Source: Bdellovibrionales bacterium
Lineage (GTDB): Bacteria > Bdellovibrionota > Bacteriovoracia > Bacteriovoracales > Bacteriovoracaceae
Direction of reading: 5' to 3'
Assembly: GCA_023250775.1 (NCBI GenBank)
Contig: JAHFAA010000049.1
Span: 1 to 13,823, forward strand
Length of the DNA: 13,823 nt
In this document: positions 7,279 through 13,823 of the stretch, piece after piece
Layout: the number at the start of each line of letters is the position of its first letter
Numbering within the stretch: the stretch's first letter is position 1
Made by a program: the position numbers and the translations under genes
Notes under the pieces: generated by a model
Databases searched by the model: none
What the model was told of the DNA's origin: nothing
What the model saw: only the letters and a program-made list of their open reading frames with translations

Positions 7279-7635
7279 ATGGCCTTGGATACATTTACCG
7301 CTGAAGTCCCAAAGGACATCGAAGAGCATGCGGATTTTATAGATTGGATGGATGATCTCGACGGGGCGCAAGTGATTAAGGTCATGGCGGCATTGGAAAA
7401 AGTCGAAAGTGAGGGACTGCTCACGTCGGTAAAAAGGCTGGATGAAGGACTTTTTGAAAAGAAATGGAACTCGGGTCTGAGACTCTATTTTTCAGTAATC
7501 GAAAGGATAGATAAGACAAAAACGCTTCTGCTCCTTGGCAGTGGAAAAGGTAGAGAGCAAAGCAGGGCCATAAATAAGGCAAAGGAAAATTTGAAAAATT
7601 ACAATGTGTTCAAAGGTGAGATCAAAAAAAGATAG
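7279..7635 (+). CDS. Addiction-module toxin, RelE/HigB-like (killer protein family)
   Basis: This 118-residue protein resembles the phage-Gp49/HigB-type 'addiction module killer' proteins, a branch of the RelE/ParE fold. These generally act as ribosome-dependent mRNA endonucleases. Recognisable features are the N-terminal DFIDWMDDL helix, GLFEKKWNSGLRLYFSVIE (which corresponds to the family's G-x-x-E-x-R-x-x-x-G-x-x-R-x-Y-F strand pair), and the C-terminal LLLLGSGKGREQSRAINKAK. The charged tail is slightly longer than usual. AAAGGTG lies a few nt before the ATG. The antitoxin gene begins 18 nt downstream, the toxin-first order typical of higBA-like pairs. The AT-rich region upstream contains ACATATGT (7232-7239), a possible operator half, but no confident promoter. 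Confidence 0.85.
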   Translation: MALDTFTAEVPKDIEEHADFIDWMDDLDGAQVIKVMAALEKVESEGLLTSVKRLDEGLFEKKWNSGLRLYFSVIERIDKTKTLLLLGSGKGREQSRAINKAKENLKNYNVFKGEIKKR

Positions 7636-7653
7636 TCAGACTTTGGAGAAAAT

Positions 7654-8046
7654 ATGGCAAATACAGCAGTAAAACAAAAGATTGGCGAAAATTATCAAAC
7701 AAAGCGATTAGGGCTCAAAGAAAAATTTGGTCGCGCCGATTTTATCCTGGAGCAAATTTCAGAGTGCGTGAAAGACGGTGATTTTTCCTCAATCACTGAT
7801 TTTATTTCGGCCTATATTTCCAACAGTCCAAAATATAAATCCCAAGACCAATTTGCAGAGGCCATTGGAACAACCAGACAAACTCTTCACAGAATGTTCG
7901 CTCACGAAAATGTTTCGCTCAATATTTTAATCAACGCTCTTGAAAAAATTCATGCCGATCTAGCTGAAGTGAGAACTGAAAAGTTTAAAGATTCACTCGA
8001 CAAAGTTAATAAAAAATATGGCAAGACCCTAAAAAATTTGGCCTAA
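7654..8046 (+). CDS. HTH antitoxin of the addiction module
   Basis: This 130-residue protein carries a helix-turn-helix at about residues 64-98 (QDQFAEAIGTTRQTLHRMFA, then NVSLNILINALEKI), as in antitoxins paired with Gp49/HigB-type toxins. Residues 20-60 (LKEKFGRADFILEQISECVK, DGDFSSITDF) match the general layout of that antidote family but are longer, and a Lys-rich tail of about 30 residues follows the HTH. It should neutralise the upstream toxin and repress the shared promoter; this is inferred from family and position. GGAG stands 6 nt before the ATG. A truncated phosphoesterase starts 9 nt after the stop, so the module may once have led a longer operon. Confidence 0.85.
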   Translation: MANTAVKQKIGENYQTKRLGLKEKFGRADFILEQISECVKDGDFSSITDFISAYISNSPKYKSQDQFAEAIGTTRQTLHRMFAHENVSLNILINALEKIHADLAEVRTEKFKDSLDKVNKKYGKTLKNLA

Positions 8047-8055
8047 TACTAAAAT

Positions 8056-8184
8056 ATGATCTTCTTTACTGCCGACCATCATTTTGACCATCAGAATGTC
8101 ATTAGATATTGCAAGCGACCATTTAATGGCGTGAACGAAATGAACGAAGAAATGGTCCGCCGTTGGAATTCCGTTGTAGCTCCT
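8056..8184 (+). pseudogene. Truncated calcineurin-like metallophosphoesterase
   Basis: The first 43 residues are a clear N terminus of a small metallophosphoesterase: MIFFTADHHFDHQNVIRYC, RPFNGVNEMNEEMVRRWNSV. Asp7 and His9 are the first metal ligands of the D-x-H motif. Family members continue with a GD motif and later GNHD and histidine motifs. Here homology stops after WNSVVAP, and the frame runs on through unrelated AT-rich sequence to a stop at 8269-8271. The gene therefore lost most of its catalytic core and cannot be active. The breakpoint near 8185 marks a deletion or rearrangement junction. No good ribosome binding site is seen; it may have relied on translation from the antitoxin gene 9 nt upstream. 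Confidence 0.75.
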
Positions 8185-8273
8185 TCATCGCCTTACATTT
8201 CCTTATTTATAATATATAAAAGATTCCAGGTTCTAGCTCAGCATGTTTCTTTCAATTTGGGACACATTTGAAA

Positions 8274-9197
8274 TTATTGCTCAAGTGATTTTTTTTTCTC
8301 AGGTGCATCTGAGCTCGCTTCTTGATCGGTGACGGGCTTACTCTCGTCTGACTCCGGTACTATCGTGTTCTCGTCTCCTCGAACATCTACATATCGAATC
8401 TTTCCTGCATGCAAAATACTAAATCGAACCTGACCATTCTTAATGCCCTCATTTAGCTCCCTAGTATATGCTTCAAATGAATCAATTAATTTGCCGTTAA
8501 TCTCTACCAAAACATCCCATTTCATTATGTCATGCTTAAAGGCCAATGAATTTTCACACACGCCGACAACTATTAATCCGTTATTCATTCCGATCTGATT
8601 TCTTTGTCGGGCATTAGGTCTTGAATAAAGAGCCCCAAATTTATTCCTCTGGCACCAATTCGTTTTCGCAAAAATTGCGGCCTTATATGCGTAATGATGA
8701 GTCGTTATGGGAATATAAGTCGTTTTAGAACCATAGGTGGTGGAAGTTCCACTAAACGAAGCACGACTTGCACCATTGTAAATATTTCCAAAATAACTGG
8801 TTGTTTTATTATCCGGTAATGTCAGAGGAACTGCAGAACTACTTGAGCCCAGATAATCTATCGAATAGATCACGGCATGAGCACCTTGCTTAAAAGCAAA
8901 ATGTAAAACATTGCTCCCAAAGGGAGTATACTCATCGTATTCAGAGGTCTGAATATATCCCGTCAAAATATAACCTTTAGATTCTAATTCATTCCAGATA
9001 TTTCCTGTATCATCTAAGGCATTGGGGACATCATATATGTAGACATCTCTTGCAGTGGGTGGCTTCGTTATTGTAAAACCAGCTTTTTCGATATTTTCTG
9101 CATTGGTAATGGGAGTATAACTTCTATATAGATCAGTTGTTGTGGCACACGAACAAATCAGCACCAAGATGTGGAAAATGGCGAAACTCTTTAGCAT
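8274..9197 (-). CDS. Lipoprotein with a PDZ-like domain
   Basis: This 307-residue protein begins with a signal peptide (LKSFAIFHILVLICSCATT); Cys17, after Ser, is the likely lipidated residue. Residues about 30-120 form a domain with a GYILTGYIQTSEYDEY segment and QGAHAVIYSIDYLGS, the type seen in small envelope lipoproteins. A Ser/Thr/Tyr-rich stretch follows (about 130-175). Residues about 205-272 look like a PDZ domain: GLIVVGVCENSLAFKHDI, WDVLVEINGK, then GQVRFSILHAGK. The C terminus is a charged, Pro/Ser/Glu-rich tail. No protease domain is attached, so it would be a binding protein of the cell envelope. The start at 9197 lacks a strong Shine-Dalgarno but is preceded by ATCCGAAAA, as at 1813. 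It lies between the broken phosphoesterase and tRNA-Leu, inside the repeat-bounded region. Confidence 0.82.
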   Translation of the reverse strand: MLKSFAIFHILVLICSCATTTDLYRSYTPITNAENIEKAGFTITKPPTARDVYIYDVPNALDDTGNIWNELESKGYILTGYIQTSEYDEYTPFGSNVLHFAFKQGAHAVIYSIDYLGSSSSAVPLTLPDNKTTSYFGNIYNGASRASFSGTSTTYGSKTTYIPITTHHYAYKAAIFAKTNWCQRNKFGALYSRPNARQRNQIGMNNGLIVVGVCENSLAFKHDIMKWDVLVEINGKLIDSFEAYTRELNEGIKNGQVRFSILHAGKIRYVDVRGDENTIVPESDESKPVTDQEASSDAPEKKKSLEQ

Positions 9198-9255
9198 TTC
9201 TTACTTTTCGGATATGCCTAAAAAAATAATTAGAACCACATAATTGTTGAAATTA

Positions 9256-9274
9256 TGATCCAGATTCAGTCCAG
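9256..9274. repeat. Second copy of the TCCAGATT..GTCCAG motif
   Basis: Sixteen of 19 bases match 2086-2104. Both copies lie in the same orientation and on the inner side of the tRNA-derived repeats. One reading is a pair of arm sites for the lost integrase. A regulator site upstream of the lipoprotein gene is an alternative. Confidence 0.35.
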
Positions 9275-9290
9275 CGAACCACCGCCATTC

Positions 9291-9343
9291 TTGTATCTAT
9301 CGAGAATTAAAGGGAAAAACAAGAGTTGGTGCCCAGGAGAGGA
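9291..9343 (-). repeat. att-like direct repeat, tRNA-proximal copy
   Basis: This copy covers the last 17 nt of tRNA-Leu (9327-9343) and 36 nt of its 3' flank. It matches 1909-1959 as described for that copy. The tRNA here is complete, as expected where an integrating element restores the gene. Confidence 0.6.
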
Positions 9344-9411
9344 CTTGAACCTCCATACCTCACGGTGCCAGATCCTAAGTCTGGTGCGTCTGCCAATTTC
9401 GCCACCTGGGC
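9327..9411 (-). tRNA. tRNA-Leu (anticodon UAG), CCA encoded
   Basis: The gene reads from GCCCAGG (acceptor 5' strand, 9405-9411) to CCTGGGC-A-CCA (9327-9337). The D arm contains TGGCGAAATTGGCAGACGC, typical of tRNA-Leu. The anticodon stem is CCAGA/TCTGG with loop CTTAGGA, giving anticodon UAG (9375-9377) followed by G37. A long variable arm and the T loop TTCAAGT follow. At 85 nt with an encoded CCA it is a class II tRNA and looks functional. It decodes CUN leucine codons. Confidence 0.95.
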
Positions 9412-9424
9412 CCAAAAGGGGTGC

Positions 9425-9453
9425 AGGCTAACATGGGGTGACTTATTTGACAA
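9425..9453 (-). promoter_or_regulatory. Probable promoter of tRNA-Leu
   Basis: TTGTCA (minus strand, 9448-9453), a 17-nt spacer and TAGCCT (9425-9430) stand 13 nt upstream of the tRNA 5' end. The -35 is good and the -10 is weak. It lies between the tRNA and the stop of the coiled-coil gene. Confidence 0.4.
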
Positions 9454-9461
9454 TTTTTGAA

Positions 9462-12440
9462 TTAGGCGACCTTGTCTTTTTCTTTGCCTGATAGCTTTCG
9501 CTCTAGGGTGGCCAGGGTATTTTGCATGGTATTGAGTTCCTGCTTGAGTTTCATCACTTCTTTTTTCTTCTCATTTAAATCTTCATTCACACTTTTCTGG
9601 GTCTCGGCGAGTTGCGCGTTAGCGGCCTCAAGTTGTTTCACCTTATGCTGTAATTGAGTATCTGTGGCGGTGGGCTTGCTGCCAAATCCTTTTTTGCCCT
9701 TTTGCTTTTCCATCGACTGCATTTGCACCATCGTCATCTTTAATTTTTGCTCATATCGCTTTACCTCAAGGCCAAGATCTTTTTGTCTGATCTCGGCCTG
9801 CTTGGCCTCGGCATTTAATTTGGCAATGATAAGATCTTTCTCTTGCAAACTTTGAGTCAGCGTCATCATATTACGTTGTTCTGCACTGCTGTGGGGAAGT
9901 ACTTGGGCCGGAGCAAGAAAGGTTGGGCCTGTCGGTGTAGGGGCCTCTTTTGGTTTAGGCATTTCGACTTTACTCAGACCGGTCAACGCCTCGGCCTTAT
10001 CTTGAGCTACTGAAAGCTGTCCTTGCAAGCTAAGATGGCTTTTTTGCAGTTTCTTGAATTCAGCTTCATTCTTTTGCGCTTCGGCCAGCGCCTTTTCCAT
10101 ACTCGCCACGCTCGCTTTGAGCTTATCTACCTGACGATCTTTTCGAACATCCGCATCTTTCAAAACCTTGATTTCATCTTCTAGTTCGCGATTTCTTTCA
10201 CGGATTGGTCGAGAGTCCTCATCCAAAATATCATCATCTGCCCCGGCCCTTTTTGTAGCGGCCTTCGGAAGTTCGAGGGACTCGGCGATAGAAAGTCTTT
10301 TTTCGAGATCGCGCAACTTGAATTCGCGTTCCCCTATTTTTATTTTTGCGGCGGTAACTTCCTGTTTCAGCTGAGTAATTGTCTCATTTAAAATCCGAGA
10401 CTGAGTTTGAGCGATTTTCTCCCTATGAAGAGCGGCATCTTTTAAGTTCGCCACTTCTTGTTCTAAAACCATGTTTTTATCTTCTAATGCCTTTGAATCA
10501 TTCTCGGCAAAACTAATGATGTTTTCTTGCGTTTTTCCTTCTCCCGCTTGCTCCCTGGCAAAATTCATTTCGAGGGTACGCAACTTGAAATCTCGCTCAC
10601 TTACTTTATTTTTAGTTTCAACCAATTCCTCACGCAATTGAAGAATTGATTCGTTCATGGTTTGAAATTGCGACTGGTTGATCTTGGCCTTTTTGACCAT
10701 GCTCACCATCTGGTCACGCATACTATCCATCAACTGCTTCATCTTTTTAATTTGTTCGTTTTTGTACTCAATATCCGATTGCATCAGCTTTACTTCAACA
10801 TCTTCCTCTTCCTCGACCACGGGAGTCGCCGCGATCCGGGCAATCACTTCATTGTTATTAATTTTTCGATCGTTATCGACCACCCGTAAAAGGGTATCAG
10901 AAACAACCGATTGACCGATTGTTTGAGAGATACTTTTCATGGCCTTATTAAGATTTTGACCTTTCTCTTCAGGGTCTTCCGAGAGATCAAATTCCTCTTG
11001 AAAAACTTCCTGCACATTTTGTTGAACCGAATCGACCTCAAAATTCTCCTCAGGCATTTTGGCTAATTTTTCTTTCAGCTTGGCAACTATTTTCCCGCGC
11101 TTATCATTCCAGGTGCTGACATCTTGATCAGATGAAGCTGCATTTTTAAAAATCCATTTGGCCGACTGTGAACGTTTCTCATTGTCCCCGTGGACTTTGA
11201 TCACCTCATCAGTAATTTTGCCATTCTCTGAATTTCCACTAACTTTCAAAATATCATCAGTTAAATCGATCGGCCCATCATCTCCATGCACCACAATCTT
11301 CGACTCATCAATATCAACTTTGCCGTTGACCTTAACAATGTCTTGCACATCCTCCAGGTTTAATCCCTCGATCCGAGCAATAACCTGATCCATGAACTCT
11401 TGGCGTTTGCCTACTTTATTAAGGATTTCTTCAGCAGAGGCCTCACTCGATGAAACAATCTGAGTATCCTCGCCCTCAGTTGTTTGGTTGAGTCTCTCAT
11501 GAAGTGGCCCAATTTTTTGCAATCCTGGACCAGGAAGTGGTTTTTTCTCATTGATGCTTTGGATCTCATGCGACGTCGACAACGCGACATCCGGATGTTT
11601 TTTGAAACCAAGCCATCTCCGTTTTGCACTGTTAACAGAATCAATAGCACAAAAAGAAAGTGAGCCAAATGCAGGGGGAATATTGCTCTTCAGCCATACG
11701 GCAGAAATGACAAGTTTCCCTGCATGTTGCAGATGCGTGATTGAAAGAAAATCAGACATACTCATGCATTCACGCAAGAGATGCTTTAACGGATTTCGAG
11801 CATCTGAATTCCCTAAAGAAGGATAGATATATTCCAAGTAAAACTTAGGCGCAGGCACGACCAGCTCAATGACATAGCTATCACCATTGGCACCATAATT
11901 TAAATCAACCGGATATTGGCAAAGGCCGCCTCTTTCCATATAAGCAACATAGGTTGACATAAAAACCAAAAATGCACGCAAAGAAATGGCCCTGAAATCA
12001 CGTGAAAAAGCGTCATTGACGACCATGTCTGAGAAATGGCCTACATTCATATGTCCTGAGATTTTGAGCGTCAAAAAATCTTCTAAGAGTGTGCCAAAGT
12101 TGGCCTCAAGCTTGGTTGAAACATTACAGTTAAACAATCTTTGCAGGATTGGAATGGCGACACTGGATGACAAGATTTTTTCATTGATGACGGCCCGACC
12201 ATTACTCTCGGCAAAGGCCATTATATCTTCTACGCCCTCGAACGTGATGATTACGGCATCTTTGTATTGAGAAGAGACTGCTTTAAAATTATCACGGACC
12301 AAGACAAAGTCAGGCATCTCTTCGCTCAAGGTCGCAGGTTCCAAAATTTCCAAATTAAAAATGGAAAGTCTGCCCATGAGATCTGTGCCAAGATCGCCGG
12401 CCAGGTTTAAAAGAATGGATTTTTTCTCATTCTCTGCCAA
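9462..12440 (-). CDS. Large coiled-coil protein, 992 residues, unknown function
   Basis: Residues 1-300 form a globular domain without recognised motifs (ITFEGVEDIMAFAESNGRAV, MERGGLCQYPVDLNYG). Residues 300-440 are a charged linker containing four short repeats of the form V-x-(G/HG): VKVNGK, VVHGDD, LKVSGN, VIKVHGDN (369-420). Residues about 555-990 are almost continuous coiled coil, broken by a Pro-rich hinge (828-850). Within the coil a block of about 90 residues is duplicated: QLREELVETKNKVSERDFKL (601-620) against QLKQEVTAAKIKIGEREFKL (690-709), with flanking sequence also repeated. No signal peptide or membrane segment is present, so it is cytoplasmic. The start is TTG at 12440, chosen because GAGGAGAAG lies immediately upstream and the next Met is residue 22. 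It is 17 nt after the degenerate HD-GYP gene, almost certainly in the same transcript. A signalling scaffold or cytoskeleton-like role is an inference. Confidence 0.85.
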   Translation of the reverse strand: MAENEKKSILLNLAGDLGTDLMGRLSIFNLEILEPATLSEEMPDFVLVRDNFKAVSSQYKDAVIITFEGVEDIMAFAESNGRAVINEKILSSSVAIPILQRLFNCNVSTKLEANFGTLLEDFLTLKISGHMNVGHFSDMVVNDAFSRDFRAISLRAFLVFMSTYVAYMERGGLCQYPVDLNYGANGDSYVIELVVPAPKFYLEYIYPSLGNSDARNPLKHLLRECMSMSDFLSITHLQHAGKLVISAVWLKSNIPPAFGSLSFCAIDSVNSAKRRWLGFKKHPDVALSTSHEIQSINEKKPLPGPGLQKIGPLHERLNQTTEGEDTQIVSSSEASAEEILNKVGKRQEFMDQVIARIEGLNLEDVQDIVKVNGKVDIDESKIVVHGDDGPIDLTDDILKVSGNSENGKITDEVIKVHGDNEKRSQSAKWIFKNAASSDQDVSTWNDKRGKIVAKLKEKLAKMPEENFEVDSVQQNVQEVFQEEFDLSEDPEEKGQNLNKAMKSISQTIGQSVVSDTLLRVVDNDRKINNNEVIARIAATPVVEEEEDVEVKLMQSDIEYKNEQIKKMKQLMDSMRDQMVSMVKKAKINQSQFQTMNESILQLREELVETKNKVSERDFKLRTLEMNFAREQAGEGKTQENIISFAENDSKALEDKNMVLEQEVANLKDAALHREKIAQTQSRILNETITQLKQEVTAAKIKIGEREFKLRDLEKRLSIAESLELPKAATKRAGADDDILDEDSRPIRERNRELEDEIKVLKDADVRKDRQVDKLKASVASMEKALAEAQKNEAEFKKLQKSHLSLQGQLSVAQDKAEALTGLSKVEMPKPKEAPTPTGPTFLAPAQVLPHSSAEQRNMMTLTQSLQEKDLIIAKLNAEAKQAEIRQKDLGLEVKRYEQKLKMTMVQMQSMEKQKGKKGFGSKPTATDTQLQHKVKQLEAANAQLAETQKSVNEDLNEKKKEVMKLKQELNTMQNTLATLERKLSGKEKDKVA

Positions 12441-12442
12441 AA

Positions 12443-12451
12443 CTTCTCCTC
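12443..12451 (-). promoter_or_regulatory. Strong ribosome binding site fixing a TTG start
   Basis: GAGGAGAAG places GGAG 5 nt from TTG at 12438-12440. An ATG overlaps this site in another frame but hits a stop after eight codons, so the TTG is the start of the 992-residue protein. Confidence 0.75.
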
Positions 12452-12457
12452 ATACTC

Positions 12458-13477
12458 CTAGGCACTGATATCTTCCACCTGTTCCTCTTCTGGTAAGGTG
12501 GCAAAGATATGTTCAAACATTTTCTCTAAGCGAATCGATAAAACCTTTTCATTCAAGGTATTTTCCCCAATGGCCTTTTTAAAAAAACCTTTGCCATCAT
12601 TTCGAGCAAAGCTCATCTCGTGCATGGGAAAAAGTGAATCAAGAAAAATCAATAAGCACTCGGCGTCCGACATCTCCCCTTCAGATAAATGATGGGGGAA
12701 TCCCGAGGCATCAACTCTCTCATGGTGTTTAGAAATCAAATGGACCAGTCCTGAATCAGCAAAAACTTTTTTAAACTCTTCTGAAGGTGCAATGTCTTCA
12801 TGCGTTTTATACAGTTTAACTTCATCAGTGAGTCCCATATTTTCCAAGTGTGAGATGGCCGCTTGATAATCTTCTCTTCCTTTTTCCATCGCTTCATGCA
12901 GAGAAAAACTCATTTTCTGATGTAGCCTCATATCAAGCAGCATACAAAGATGATAGAAGTCGCGCAAAAAAGGAAACTCCACGTACCCAAGGCATAGGCA
13001 CAAGGTCGCTCCCAAGGTCCCCATCAGAGCACCACGAGTGAAAAGATCGAAGTTATGAGATTTGATCATTCCCTCGAGTTCAACCGGTAATTTATAAAAA
13101 ACCTGTTCCCCAATGTTCACCAAATCAAGCAAACTTCCGGACTCCGTTCCATCCCAATAAACTTTTTTAAACCAATGCAGAATTTTCAAACGCGCCTCGG
13201 GCACTTTTGCAAAATCGCGTTCCTCTCGCAAACTAAGCCATAATTCCTGTGATCTTTTTACGTTCAAAAAATCCGTGACTCTTTCGATTGATAAAGATTT
13301 TGAAAGTGCGAGATAGTGCTGCATTCTTCCGCGATCGATAGGAGTTCCCGCTCGAAAAAGTTGTAACACTTTGCCACTTTTTAAAGTTATAAAAACATTT
13401 CCCGGCGAGATTAAATAATCCTGCAAGTCTTCAGCTTTAATTTGCAGCTGCGCACTTTCGGGCACTGGTATTGCCAT
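12458..13477 (-). CDS. Degenerate HD-GYP domain protein
   Basis: This 339-residue protein has an N-terminal segment (ISPGNVFITLKSGKVLQLFR, residues 23-42, then AGTPIDRG) of the kind placed before HD-GYP domains. The C-terminal half keeps the second signature in altered form: HHERVDASGFP (251-261) against the usual HHE-x-x-DG-x-GYP, and Asp280 in LLIFLDSLF. The first signature, HDIGK, is reduced to LDMRL (181-185), so the histidine and lysine of the metal site are missing. Catalytic c-di-GMP hydrolysis is therefore unlikely; binding of a nucleotide or a partner is more plausible. GGAG stands about 9 nt before the ATG. A possible -10, TACAAT (minus strand, 13538-13543), lies upstream with no clear -35. 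It is followed 17 nt later by the coiled-coil gene. Confidence 0.78.
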   Translation of the reverse strand: MAIPVPESAQLQIKAEDLQDYLISPGNVFITLKSGKVLQLFRAGTPIDRGRMQHYLALSKSLSIERVTDFLNVKRSQELWLSLREERDFAKVPEARLKILHWFKKVYWDGTESGSLLDLVNIGEQVFYKLPVELEGMIKSHNFDLFTRGALMGTLGATLCLCLGYVEFPFLRDFYHLCMLLDMRLHQKMSFSLHEAMEKGREDYQAAISHLENMGLTDEVKLYKTHEDIAPSEEFKKVFADSGLVHLISKHHERVDASGFPHHLSEGEMSDAECLLIFLDSLFPMHEMSFARNDGKGFFKKAIGENTLNEKVLSIRLEKMFEHIFATLPEEEQVEDISA

Positions 13478-13575
13478 CTAAAAATTCTCCAAGTCTGGCA
13501 CACTTACTCAGTTAACTTGTCGGAATTTTTAAACAAAATTGTATTGATTAGTGCAAGACAAAGATGCTCAGGAAT

Positions 13576-13823
13576 CTACTGTAATGGATGGAAGCAGCGA
13601 AACTGGTGTGTAGGAGTCGGAGATGTAACTCCTGGATACTCCTTTCTACATTCCTCGGTGGCACGCCAACATCTTGGATTGAAGTGACATCCACTTGGAG
13701 GATTCATAGGACTTGGAATATCTCCCTCAAGAATGATTCGCTCGGCCTTTATTGTTGGATCAGGATTTGGAATGGCCGAGAAAAGGGCCTTGGTATAAGG
13801 GTGACGGCAGGCGCCGTACAATT
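13576..13823 (-). CDS. Oligopeptide/dipeptide ABC transporter ATP-binding protein, C-terminal part
   Basis: Only the last 82 or so residues are in the window; the 5' part lies beyond its right end. The sequence carries the C-terminal oligopeptide-HPY domain: CRHPYTKALFSAIPNPDP, then IILEGDIPSPMNPPSGCHF, NPRC, and two further Cys. Cysteines of this domain bind an iron-sulfur cluster in some homologues. LEGDIPSP is the form usual in the OppF/DppF subunit, as opposed to OppD/DppD. The protein would hydrolyse ATP on the inner face of the membrane to drive peptide uptake. No terminator is seen between its stop and the HD-GYP-like gene 98 nt downstream, so read-through is possible. Confidence 0.9.
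   Translation of the reverse strand, partial: LYGACRHPYTKALFSAIPNPDPTIKAERIILEGDIPSPMNPPSGCHFNPRCWRATEECRKEYPGVTSPTPTHQFRCFHPLQ

Noticed and set aside
9240..9256. Hairpin ATAATT/AATTAT as a terminator for tRNA-Leu
   Set aside because: The stem is only A-T pairs and no T-run follows.
1909..9343. An integrase or transposase gene within the repeat-bounded region
   Set aside because: None of the coding sequences shows tyrosine- or serine-recombinase or DDE motifs, and no terminal inverted repeats of an insertion sequence were seen.

Overview
The window looks like chromosome from a moderately AT-rich Gram-negative bacterium. The pairing of a degenerate HD-GYP protein with a very long coiled-coil protein, plus several secreted or lipoprotein-like genes, resembles Bdellovibrionota (Bdellovibrio/Bacteriovorax-like bacteria). 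That placement is an inference from gene style and is not proven by any marker gene here.

Right flank (9327-13823, minus strand, ordinary chromosome): the end of an OppF/DppF-type peptide-transporter ATPase runs off the window. It is followed by a degenerate HD-GYP protein (12458-13477), a 992-residue coiled-coil protein with a TTG start (9462-12440), and an intact tRNA-Leu(UAG) gene (9327-9411).

Middle (about 1909-9343, accessory): this stretch has the layout of an old genomic island. The last 17 nt of the tRNA-Leu gene plus its 3' flank (9291-9343) are repeated in direct orientation at 1909-1959. No integrase is visible between the copies. Inside are, from right to left: a PDZ lipoprotein; a broken metallophosphoesterase; an addiction module (toxin then antitoxin); a decayed plus-strand gene ending at a clear terminator; and a run of four minus-strand genes. 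That run consists of a frameshifted membrane-anchored HTH regulator, a two-helix membrane protein with split zinc-ribbon cysteines, a small one-helix membrane protein, and a 909-residue protein that joins an Mrr-like nuclease to a STAND-type NTPase. A 31-bp near-perfect palindrome sits just upstream of the regulator. The four genes look like a candidate defence cassette under an autoregulating, membrane-bound repressor. This is the most interesting part of the window and the system is inferred, not demonstrated.

Left flank (1-1813): a secreted protein made of eight repeats of about 51 residues (likely a beta-propeller) converges on a plus-strand gene that has decayed through several frame changes and stops.
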